From Anaeramoeba flamelloides (Eukaryota; Metamonada; Anaeramoebidae), in contig JANTQA010000026.1 of the NCBI GenBank assembly GCA_027625915.1, forward strand, positions 6,076,001-6,140,000: DNA of 64,000 nucleotides, in the 5' to 3' direction. The notes under the pieces were generated by a model, which saw only the letters and a list, made by a program, of their open reading frames with translations, did not search any database and was not told where the DNA came from. Every line of letters begins with the position of its first letter. Position 1 is the first letter of the stretch. The translations under genes and the position numbers were made by a program. Below are positions 35,788 to 46,074 of this stretch, in pieces.

Positions 35788-38700
35788 ATAATATAGGAGA
35801 AAAAAGAAGAATATTACTAGGAAAATCAATGACTAAATTGATTGGCTTTCTTTCGTCAATACCCAATGCATCAGCATAATCTGGCCCAAGAAAACTCACA
35901 TTCAATTCCATTTTTAAAGATTTAAGTTTTTTAAAATATTCAATTTGTGTACCAGTAAAAACTTCTTTAGCTTGCTCTAAGTCCTGTTCAAGTAATTTAT
36001 ATCCTCCCTGTGTTTGCTCTGAATTCAGAATATAATCAAAATCATTTTCGTCAGAATAATAACCATCGGATTCTATTTGGGAGTCAGTCTCAGAGTTAAA
36101 CGAACTTGTTTCAGTAGATTCTGAGAAAGACTCTTTGGGCTCTTGAATCGACAATGTTCTATCCAAAGTATTTAGATTTATTTTTATATTTAAAAAATCC
36201 GCCAAATCTGTAAATTAATTAATTTTATAAAAGTTTTTTTTTTTTAATAGAGAGAATAAAAATAGTTAAAGTTTAATAATTTTCCAATGTAAAATAAATT
36301 TATTTATTTATTTTTTTATTTAATGAATCGAATTTAGAAACCAAATTGTATGTTTTTTTATATTGTAATAAGCAATATTCATGTTTATGTTATTTTTATT
36401 TTATGTCCTTAAAAGAATACTTTGATTCTTTTTGAATTTTTTATTATTATTTAAAACTTTTATGATATAATACATAGACTCAAATTTTTTGATATAAATT
36501 TAAATTAATACTATGTTCTAGATTGGAGTTTGATATTTTTTATCTCGAAATGCTTTTTGGGAAAAAAAAAAAAAAAAAAAAAAAAAATTATATGACTACA
36601 TTTGCCTCTTGAAGGATCTGAATTTTTTCAAATTTTTTCAAAAATAAGAAATAAAATAAAAATATTGTCATTTTCTAATTATTAAATGGCAAGTTTATTT
36701 CAGGTTACAAAATATTTTAATTGTCATGTGTTGAAAAAATGCAAAATCTTCACAAAATCAATTAAAATGATGTTTTTAAAGATTTAGTTAAGCTTTCTTA
36801 TTGAATTAAAAGATAAAATTTTTAATAAAAAACTTTAATTTTAATGGTATATTGAAAAGGTTTTAGAACTAAATTGAAAATTTTGATGTAAAAAATTTCG
36901 ATAACAATTAAATGATTTTTTTAAAAATAATATTACTTTGGAAATCAATTTAAAATTTCATTTATTCAAAAATAATAACTTATTGTTTATTTTAAAGTGA
37001 AATAATTTAATAAAACATAATTTTTACTCTTTTTTTGTGTATGTTCATTTTCAACACAACATTAGAGTATATTAGTGAATATTTTTTTGAAAGAGTATTA
37101 GGAATCAAAATTTAAAACGCAATGCATAGTATAACAACATATTTAACTACCAATAGAATCCATGAATTTACCAGTTCTCTTAAGAGACTAGTCAAGATTG
37201 CGAATTTTCTGGTGACTCAATGAGTAAATCACTTTCTAAAGATGATAATATAAAGTAGACTTCTTTTGATTTAAAAATTTCTAATAAAAAAAAAAAAAAA
37301 TCAATAGAATTCCGATTACAAATTTAAAAAAGTAAAAACAAAAAAATAATAGGATCTCAATTAGAAAAAAAATTCAAAAAGCAAAAAAAAGATTCACACA
37401 AATCCGAATGCAAGATTTAAAAATAAATTTTGATAGAGATTCAAAAGATTTCAAAACTGAAAATCCAAAGTTATGAAAAAAAAACAAAAAAAATTGTCTT
37501 TTTCTTGTTTTATATTCATTAAATGTCAGATTTCTTCAATTTGAAAAAAATTGTTTTCTTTCAATACATATTCAATTTAATTCGATTTGTGGTTGTTTTT
37601 TAACCGATTATATTAGCCAGTGCCGTGATTTTTTGTAAAGTAGAGATAAAAATAGAACCTATTTGAAAATTCCAAACAAAATGAAAATAAAAAAAAAACA
37701 ATAAGGATCCCAAAAAGTGACAGTTAGTAACACTTGAAAACGAACATAGTTGGTTTCAAAATTCGAGGAAACTTCGATTTAAATTAGAAATTAACTGTCA
37801 CTTTTTGTTTTTTTTTCAAAAAATGTCCTCGTTTTTCATTGTTGATTTTTCGAAATTTATCATACTATATATATCGGTTGGTTTTTGAGAAAATTAGACA
37901 ATCAAAAAATATAATGAAAAAATTTTTTGATATAAAAAAGAAAGTTTTTCCAATAATTGGCTTTATCCCTTTAAACAAACGAAATAAATGTTTTTTGAAA
38001 CTATTTTAATCTTATTTTAATTTCTTCTTTTTTTGATTTTTTATCTGAAAGACTGATCATTCACAAATTAATCAAAGTAAAAGTTGGATTATTGCAAAAT
38101 CATAAATAAAAAAAAACATGAAAAGTTGATTTAATTGAACAAAATCAAAGAAAGATTAGTGAAAAAATATAAAGAAATATATTTGAAAGTTATTATCTCA
38201 AAATGATTTATTTTCCAATGACTTGTTAACATAATCACAAATGGAAATGTAGTAGACTGGTATATGAATAATAAATTTTGGAAAAAACTCACTTCCTTTT
38301 CCTTATTTTCCTGGTACAAATAGAGTTTTCAAAGAAATAGATTGTAATTTGGGATCTCTATTTATTTGTTTAGTTCTTTTATTGTTATACAATGGTATAG
38401 TTTTGGTGAACTAATAATTCGAAAGAAAAGGAATTTTAAGGGGTTATAGTTGTCATAAATTGATTAATAATTAAAGTATGTTGTAATTGTGCACAAATGA
38501 TATTTAGTTCATATGGTTCAATGTGATTCTAAAAAATTTATATTAAAAATTATATGAACAATAAATTATAAGATATTTTTTTGCTAATGATCACAATTAA
38601 AAATTTTCATTTTGTAAATTTTTTTTTTTAATTCCTTTTCCAAATCTAAAAATAAAAACCTCAAATAATAGTGTTCCAGTATTTAATAATTCAGATTTAG

Positions 38701-39526
38701 AACCCCAAAAAGTAACTATTTTTTTAATTTTTTAATTTCAAAGAATTAACTCAATAATAATCAACATAAAAGAACCAAAGACTGATTAGTTTGGTTTTAT
38801 TTTTATGAAGCTCGTCGTGACATCAATATATTTCCCAGATATGGAAATAATTTGTCAATCATGTCAAAGCTAATTATTTAAGTTTTTAAAAAACTGGAAT
38901 TTTTTAGCAACTAATCTACATTTCGCGACAAATTTAAGAAAGATATTTTGCAACTTTGGAGTCTGAATATTGATAATTCAACCTTTAAATTTGTTATACA
39001 ATCTAGATTTTTATGATAATTAATTAGCGAACCAAGAATCATAACCAAAAGTCAGATTTCAGAATTGAAAAAAAAAGATATTCAGTTAAGATTCAATCCC
39101 ATTTTAGTGTTCAAATATCAGTCTTAAATTATTAGTTATTGGTAATTTGGAAAATTAAGTCTCAATAGTTTTTTGTAAAGTGAAAACAAAAAACTATTTG
39201 TTCCGGATTTTTAAGAACAAAGTTCTTTAATTTTGGAGTATTTCAAAATAGGAATAATGAGAAAATTTTTTTACAAAAGAAAAGATAAAAGAACAAAAGA
39301 AGAAAAGAAGAAAAGACAAAAAGGAAAAATACTTTGAATTAAAGTTTTTGTAAGTGAGAGCAGATCATTTGGTTTTTTATTATTGGTCTTCTCAACAATT
39401 GACTAAATATTATTAAAGGATGGTTATTTTTGAAAATAAACAAAAAATAATTGAGATTTTTGAGTTTTGCAAAAAAAGAAAATTGTTGGTGTTGATAGGT
39501 AATTTTTTTTTTGTTGGTTAGTTGAC

Positions 39527-39562
<36 letters not shown>

Positions 39563-39874
39563 AAAAGAAAAAAGATTTAGGAATAGTCACAAACAGTTCT
39601 CAAAACCAACTAACTTTTTTCGGTTTTGGTTTAATTGGCGTTTAAAGAAAGAGAAAAAAGAATTTTGAAAGGTTACGTTTAATTTTTCGTTTTCTGTGAT
39701 AAGAAAAGGATTTGTCTTTGGGTAGGCAAACAAATACGAAGAAAATCTGTATCTTATTTCTTCGTGGTTGTAGACAAAATTGATGTTCTTTTCAAACTCA
39801 TCAAATATGATTTTAAAGTTGTTTATTTTTGAAAACCTTTGTTTTAAGGTTGTTACTTCTTCAGATAATGACAT
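32091..39874 (-). CDS. PARP6/PARP8-like ADP-ribosyltransferase with UBA domain
   Basis: Transfers ADP-ribose from NAD+ to proteins. Sure exons: 32091-33643 and 35818-36207, joined in phase across 2174 bp. Tentative 5' exons: 39611-39874 (ATG) and 39333-39402, also phase-consistent, giving 758 residues. Residues ~180-270 match the PARP6/8 N-terminal module: EQAKEVF, LNVSFLGPDYADA, INLVIDFP then TGYIESSVKPKVELFQ and FGLEFQLREI across the splice. Residues ~333-373 form a UBA domain (LELQNMGFDRFEAIGGLLLS). A Cys cluster (CIMC, CC, C around 447-469) aligns with the Cys motif of PARP6. The catalytic domain (~553-735) shows RAHLIKIP, FHGSPVENWFSILRVGL (His ~628), GAAMGPGIYM (Tyr ~663) and NCMAVCEII. 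The position of the polymerase Glu reads MTRMFIV, so mono-ADP-ribosylation is inferred. UBA is not part of animal PARP6/8 as I know them. The function of the Asp/Glu/Ser-rich linkers is unknown. Confidence 0.85.
34400..34450. mobile_element. Minimal CACAAG...CTTGTG inverted-repeat element
   Basis: The 51 bp start CACAAGAGTAAA and end TTTACTCTTGTG. The right half (AACTCTATTTTTCACAACAT) matches the terminal arm of the larger element at 43954-44330. It is probably an internally deleted copy. Confidence 0.6.
34740..35200 (+). repeat. GTGGTTGTGATTTTG repeat family, copy 2
   Basis: Aligns with 52560-52960 in the same orientation: TACTAATAATTAAATAATG / TGCTAATAATGGTATACTGG, then AACTTGAAAATAAAAAAGAA, AAAATATCAAGGGTT, AGTAATTGTGATTTTGGATG and a pyrimidine-rich end before TTTTTAACCCAAAAAAAAAT. 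The copy lies inside the PARP-like giant intron, antisense to the gene. Confidence 0.6.
37711..37807. mobile_element. Short MITE-like element with 16-bp inverted ends
   Basis: The 97 bp are bounded by CAAAAAGTGACAGTTA and its exact reverse complement TAACTGTCACTTTTTG. No coding capacity. No clear target duplication, since the right flank is a T run. Confidence 0.65.
38930..39045 (+). repeat. Short dispersed repeat, copy 2
   Basis: ACAAATTTAAGAAAGATATT followed by GGAGTCTGAATATTGATAAT matches 25290-25400 in the same orientation. Confidence 0.5.
39333..39874 (-). CDS. Two tentative 5' coding exons (of the PARP-like gene or a separate gene)
   Basis: Exon 39611-39874 starts with ATG (MSLSEEVTTLKQRF...) and encodes 88 mostly helical residues, including RYRFSSYLFAYPKTNPFLI. 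It joins in phase across a 208-bp intron (GTTGGT...AATATTTAG) to 39333-39402 (SIVEKTNNKKPNDLLSLTKT...). The second exon ends in phase 1, as needed by the PARP-like exon at 36207, and would read ...LIQ-N-LADFLNI. If not spliced, the first exon ends at TGA 39587 as a 95-residue protein. No family was recognised. The intron contains a long A run on the plus strand. It is listed separately because its link to the PARP-like gene is a phase argument only. Confidence 0.4.
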
Positions 39875-42524
39875 GTGAGAAAAAAAATAAAAAAATGATC
39901 ATCAGCCTGAGATTCAAACCTTTGTTGATTCTCTAGAAAGTAATTGGTTTTGATTCAAACTTGGAGATTCGCTTGGTTTATTCACCAAAATGGTTTAGTA
40001 ATTCGATTTTTGAGGAAAAAGTATTTTTTGTCTCCTCTGGCGACTTAAAAATAAAAAAAATCTTTTGAAAACACAGAGTAGTTTGAATAATTTTTAAAAG
40101 TAAAATATTTTTTTGAATTGTTGATGAGTTTCTCCGGTTTTCTTTGGACGATTTAATTGGTTTTCACAAACTTGTAATTATTATTCAAGATTTGATCACT
40201 CTTTTAAAGGGTACTGTGACTAAAATAATTACAAAAACTTTTCAAAATGTGTGTATAAAAAAAAACCTGATTTCTTTTTTCTTTAAAGCCTTATCATTCG
40301 AAGATCAACAAAACTAAAACGAAAATAATAAGTAAATACAATGTAGGTTTATTAAAGCTATATCATAAAATCCTAATTATGAAAACAAAGGTCCAAAGTT
40401 TTGATTTTTCTCGAAAAATAGAGTAAATTTTTTTAAATTATTTACCAAAAAAATGATAAAAATTCAAAAAAATTGAGAAAATTATGAAAAAATTTAAACA
40501 AATTCTTTTAATAATTAAATATATTGCCAAAATATCAAGGTGTTTACCTTTACAATATATTTTACCTTAGGTGATATAAACTATTTTTCAGTAATTTTAA
40601 CTCTCTTTATAATGTTAAAGGAAGTTGTTTTGATGGTTTATATTACGGTATTCTTCTCAAAAAAATATTTTCAATTTTTTGGATTGCATCATTGGATAGC
40701 CACCCATTTTTTTGGAAATCCTTTACTAAAGAACCAATTTTGATAAAATTCTCCATTTAATTTTTTTATTTGTATAACTATTAGAATTAGAAGAATAAAA
40801 ATGCCAGATCTATCAGTTCTTCAAAATATTAAATAAAGGGGTTTTATTTTAAAAATAATCCCATTCTACCTATCCCAAAAAAAATCTAATAATAAGTATT
40901 CTTAGATATCTGAACTAATTCTTTTTTCATATAATAATTCAATTTTAACATGGTAGAATTCATTTTGAGTATTTAATTTAACTCTATTTCAATTTTTAAA
41001 TTTATTTGTCAAACTAAATACTTTTCTAAAAATCAAAGTAATTTTTCATAAATTAAAAACACAAAAGAAATGAAAATTTTCAAAGAGAGACAACTAAAAA
41101 ACTTATCCAAAACTCACACCAAACAACAAATCTAACAACATACCTCTTTAAATATTGTTTTAGTTTTGAAATATTTCCAAGATAAGAGGAATTATTGCCT
41201 AATGAAGAAATACTAAAAATTGAAATTGATAGAATAACTCTGTTTGTTTGGTTAAAAAAAAAGATCCTACTTTTAAGGTCATATTTTCATTTTTTTTAAT
41301 TGATTACTAATGTTTTCTCGAAAATGAAGGGTTATTTGTTCCCATTTTTTTAACTTTTTTAACAAAAATATTTGGAAATCACTACTATAGTCATTGATCC
41401 AATCATTATTAATATTAAACTTAATTTTTTATTAAAAATTAACTTATAACACATCTAGGAAAAATGATTTTTTATGAAATGTTAAAAAAAAAATGTCCCA
41501 AATTTTCAAAAATAGTTTCTTTACTTTTTTTTTTTTAAAGATATTTTTTTCATTATATTTGAATATTCTTGCGCTTTATAAAATTTGAACTTAATTATAA
41601 AATAAATTAATTTTAGTGGTATAAATTAAATTTCAAAATGAGGGGAAAACTTTATTATTATTATTATTTTCTTTTTTCTTTTGTCTTTCAAAAAATAAAA
41701 CAATTACACTATATTTTTACTGATTAATCTATATTGATTATTATCTATAAACACTTGAGTAAAATATATTATTATTCAAAAAAAAAAAATAATTTAACAA
41801 ATTTTTTTCTGATACAAAATCTGCCCCTATTTTTGAAATTCAGCTTATCTCCCTTGGCACCCATATATACTAAAAACATTTCAAACAAAAATTTTAATTT
41901 GAAATGTTATCTAAGGATTATAAGATATAGAATTGATAATCAATTATCTTAGAAAGAAAATTATATAATTAAAAATTGAATGGTTAATTACAATAAAAAA
42001 ATAACTTGAAAAAAAAATTTTCAACATTGGGAATTTTTTTTTGGTTATTGTGATTTTATTATTTTTACAAATTTTGTCAAAATAAATTTTTTTTTTTTGA
42101 AAAGTTTGTCTATAAATCAAAAACTTCTTAGTTTCAACGTTTAAAACATATCATAATTTACTGGACTTTTTTTTGGGCCCGTTGTACCCCAAAATTGTCT
42201 AAAATACTTGATTGAATAATTCATTCATTACAAAAGTTATTTTGACAACACAATTAAAATTTATTTTATCTACTGATTACCATTCGATATCAATATCTAT
42301 ATTTAATTCCAAATAATTTGAAAATAAAAAAAATTTGGATTCGGAGATTATTTTATTATATTGGAATAATATTTAAAAGTTATTTTATTATTAATTTTTT
42401 AATTTAGGTATAATTATTTTATCGATTAAATAGTAATTTATATTAGTCTATTCCAAATCAATAAATGAAATTATTTTACAATTTTTTTTTTTTTTTTTTT
42501 TTTTTTTAATTAAACTCTTTTTCA

Positions 42525-42718
42525 AAAATTGTGAATCAACTGAAATAATAAATTGGAAAAAAAATTATCTTTAGTATTCATGAATAATTAATAACTAAAT
42601 ATGATTTATAATTCATTTTTAGGTCATTCTAAATGTATAAAAGCGTGATATATTAAAAATTAAAAAAAAAAATAAAACTAAAAACTAAAAAAAAGTGAGT
42701 CACAATTTTTGAAATGAG
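42525..42718 (+). repeat. Inverted-repeat unit of the GTGAGTCACAATTTTTGAAA family
   Basis: Starts TTCAAAAATTGTGAATCAAC and ends GTGAGTCACAATTTTTGAA, an imperfect inverted pair about 190 bp apart. It shares its right end with the next unit (42692-43040) and matches 21225-21438. Confidence 0.55.
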
Positions 42719-43040
42719 CATTACAGATTTTTTATTAATGAAATTTCACTGTAAAAAAGTTGAAGAACAAGATTTTTTACAAATAATTAAATCCATTTTC
42801 AAAGACATTACATAGCCACAATTTTCATCGTGATAATTTGTCTTTTCGAAGATCTTTTTTTTTTCCACATTATCTTTTTTTTTAAAACAAAAAAAAAAGA
42901 AAAAGAAAAATTTGAAAAAGCAAAACTAAAATTTGCAAAATTAGAAAAAATGATTCTCATCCAAAAATTTGAAAATATTTTTTTATTAAGAATCTGGAAT
43001 AAACCCACAAAATAACTCCCTTTAACATTATAAAGTGAGT
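42692..43040 (+). mobile_element. GTGAGTCACAATTTTTGAAA repeat family, copy b
   Basis: About 349 bp from AAAGTGAGTCACAATTTTTG to ACATTATAAAGTGAGT. It matches 58470-58793 in the same orientation and 22302-22764 in the opposite one; shared interior landmarks include TTGCAAAATTAGAAAAAATG and CATTATAAAGTGAGT. Small open frames on both strands are artefacts of the purine-rich core. Confidence 0.7.
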
Positions 43041-43953
43041 CAAAAATTTTGAAAAATAGTTTATTATCTATTGCTTAAATAAAAGTTTTTGAAAATTAAT
43101 CATATTAAACATTTAATTTTGGCCTAAAGAAATGAATTTCATTTTACTCTTGATTGGATATTTATTGTAATTTTTTTCTAAAAAAAAAAAATGAATTTTT
43201 TTGAGTTATATATTTTTTTATTTATTTTTTATATCAAAAATTAACAACTATTTTTGATTATTATTATTAATAAATCAATGTGTTGAGTTTTAAATTACTA
43301 TTACTGTAATAAAATTTCTGATTTAAAAAATCAAAATCAAAATAAAAATCTTTAAAAAAAATGTTACAATGAATAATTATTATTTTTTTTTCCAATTTCA
43401 AAAATAAAATCAATAACTTAATGACTTTATCTTTGAACTATTGTGACTTTTTATTATAATTCAAATCTGGATTAAAGACAAATAAGAAAATTAATATATT
43501 AGTACATCAATATCATTTTTAATCTAATTTAAAAAACTTGATGAAATTTAGGCAAATCCGGGGTGCTAAGGGATATAGCTTTATAAGATAGATGAAGCGG
43601 GAATTCCTTGGTATATAATTCTTCCATCAAACGTGTAAAGTATTTTAGGATAAAAATTTTTGATAAATTTATTTTTAATAAATTGTTTAAACTGCAATTC
43701 TAATAAGTTCCTTACAAACGAAATGAAATATTTGATTATATCTTATGTTTTACAAAAATATCCACTTTATTATTTTCTTTATGATATTTAATATAACTAT
43801 CCATATAATTTCTACCTGTAACCCTTGAATCAAATTAAAATTTCTGTTATTGTAAATACTTTTTTTTTAAAAAAATCTGTTTTTACAATATTTTTTTCTG
43901 GGAATCTGTATTCTAGTAGGAACTTGTACTTTATTTTTTTTTTGTTTTCTTAT

Positions 43954-44330
43954 TACACAAGTATAAATAGGGAATGTTGTAAAAAATAGAGTTTTTTCAA
44001 TTTTAGAGATAAATAAAGAGTTCCATGTATTTATCCAAATTTTGGTAATAGTAAACAAAATTCCCATTTTGATTTTTGATCTTGAAGGTGTTTTCAAAAA
44101 AAAATTATTTGGTAAATATCAATACTTTGTTTGGAAAATTTTTTTTTTTTTAAATTTGAAAGATTGTTGTTTGCTAAACGATATTTTGATTAAAATTGTT
44201 CTTAGTCTATTAAAAAAATCAGATATTATATTTACTATTACCAAAATTTGGATAAATGAATGGAGCTCTATATTTATCTCTAAAATTGTAAAAACTCTAT
44301 TTTTTACAACATTCATATTTACTCTTGTGT
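43954..44330. mobile_element. Foldback element, CACAAG...CTTGTG family
   Basis: The left arm (43954-44073) and right arm (about 44225-44330) are reverse complements with scattered differences. They share TTACTATTACCAAAATTTGG, ATTTATCTCTAAAATTG and AACTCTATTTTTTACAACAT. Outer ends read ACACAAG and CTTGTGT, and the spacer is about 150 bp. Mirror-image open frames on the two strands come from the arms and are not genes. The minimal element at 34400-34450 belongs to the same family. Confidence 0.75.
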
Positions 44331-44817
44331 TAATGTAATTTTTTTAATACATGGGGTAATCCACTATATGAACTTGTTTTAGAATAAAAAAAATTGAATA
44401 ATTTAAACTTGAAATCCCGAGCATTCTTTAAAATAATTCTATGATAGACACTATCAATTAAAAAAAAATAATAAGGGAATTTACAAGAAAATTGTTGACA
44501 AAATAAACAAGAAAAGAAAATATATTTGTTTTATATTATTTATAATGGTTGACAAAATAAATTTTTAAAAATTGAAAATATATGTCAAAAAAAGTTGATT
44601 ACAATTATGTTATATTAAATTATTTGTAAAAATATTCAATTGAATTTTTTTGAAAAAGTTGTTGGTTTCGATTTAAGTCATTTTTAATTTGAATAAAAAA
44701 AAAAGAAACAATCTTTTAAGATTTGAAAAAAATATCTTTAATGATTATATAGGATAAAAAAAAAAAAAAAAATTAAATATAAATAATTTTTGCACAAATA
44801 AAATTGATAATATATTA

Positions 44818-46025
44818 TTATTTGTTTTGATACCTTTCATCATTATTTTCATTTTGGTTTTCATTCGCTAAAGCAGAATTTCTAACTAATTTAAATAAAT
44901 GTTTAAAATCTGGAGACTTTTCTTCAAATGAAAAAGAATATATATTATATTTTTTATTTCTAAATAATTCTAAAAATATTGTTAAGCAGCCCCAAGGATG
45001 AGGTCTATGTACAATTAATCTTTCTAACAAGACTCTGATTATTAATTCTCTTACTTGTTCGAAATTGATTTCTGAAAATAAATTAAGAATTAGTTTACTG
45101 CAAAAATAAGTATGGGAATTAGGATATCTTAATTGGTTAACAATTGAATTTAATAAAATATAATTGCCCTCACAGGTTAAATTCTTTACTAGATAGGTGA
45201 AAATTTTGAGTGAATTCTGGTAAATTTGTTCATAATTTTCCATTTTTTCTGTTTTTGCATTTGACACGGTAACACATACATAGAGAACAAAGGAATTAAT
45301 TAATTTATAATTATAATTTGAAAAAATTGTTTTATAATTTTTATTAATAATTATTTTTTCTTGTGATTGGGTTTTAATATAATCTAAAAATTCCTCAGTT
45401 AAAAATTTATATTTTAATTTTGATAAAAAATTTTTTGCAAAATTATTATCCTCTTTGTCATTCATATTATTTTGCTTTTTATTCTTTTTATTCTTTTTAT
45501 TCTTTTTATTATTCTTTTTGTTCTCATCATCATCATCATCATTATTATTATTGAATAATAAAAATTTATCTATTTCGTCTTTAAAACTAAGTTTATTTTC
45601 TTTACTCTTTCCCTTTCGTTTTTCATTTTCATTTTCATTTTCATTTTCATTTTCATTTTGGTTTTGTTCTTTTTCATCAAATAATAATAAAGAAATGTAG
45701 TCTGATTTTACGATTGGTGTGAGTTCGATTTCCTTTAATAAATCAATCTTTAAATCTGGAGTAAAAGGATCAATTAATTTCATATTTGAGGGGAATGCAG
45801 ATAAAATTAAATTTCTCATTTGTATACAAGTGGTTGGGATTACATTACAAAAACTAGAATAATAATAGCATAAAAATTCTGGAAAGTCATGTAATAATAC
45901 CAATAGTAATCTTAAAGTGCCTTTATATAGTTTTTTAATTGGCTTTGATAAAGTTCCATTTCTTAGATAAGGTTCCAAAAATTCAAATAAGGAAACCATT
46001 AATTCTTTAAACATTTCTTGGCCGG

Positions 46026-46074
<49 letters not shown>

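Larger units (their letters stand above)
33644..35817 (-). other. Giant intron of the PARP-like gene (between RWD-like module and UBA/catalytic exon)
   Basis: A 2174-bp intron, GTAATATT...ATCAAAAAG. Exon ends A | CT restore a Thr codon, and the protein reads straight through a stretch that aligns with human PARP6 (LRFSLSQYLDGPEPSIEVFQ, from memory). It holds a TA tract (33686-33708), a 51-bp inverted-repeat element (34400-34450) and a repeat-family copy (34740-35200). Confidence 0.8.
36208..39332 (-). other. Probable giant first-half intron of the PARP-like gene
   Basis: The exon at 36207 begins after a clear acceptor (AATTAATTTACAG) with two bases of a split codon, so an upstream exon must exist. 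The phase-1 donor at 39332 (CAAA | GTATTTTTCC) fits and gives an Asn codon, implying an intron of 3125 bp. It contains the small inverted-repeat element at 37711-37807 and a repeat at 38930-39045. The join rests on phase and reading continuity only, not on homology. Confidence 0.45.
39875..44817. other. 4.9-kb AT-rich intergenic region with repeats
   Basis: This lies upstream of the minus-strand exon at 39874 and downstream of CNOT1. It holds repeats at 42525-43040 and a foldback element at 43954-44330. Small open frames (40540-40743, 41734-41952) are hydrophobic or low-complexity and were not accepted. A less AT-rich patch lies at about 43553-43640. Confidence 0.6.

Noticed and set aside
38293-38310. 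An 18-base segment with perfect splice flanks (TTTGTACCAG before, GTGAGT after) in the proposed 3.1-kb PARP-like intron
   Set aside because: In the phase set by the neighbouring exons it would bring a stop codon. It is too short to support without RNA data.
39901-39990. GATTCAAAC-like motif considered as a tRNA B box
   Set aside because: No matching A box or cloverleaf stems around it.
40540-40743. Hydrophobic 67-codon open frame
   Set aside because: No ATG at its start; composition is that expected from T-rich DNA.
43867-44338. Similar peptides encoded on both strands (shared FTITKIWIN and TLFFTTF)
   Set aside because: Explained by the inverted arms of the foldback element, not by genes.
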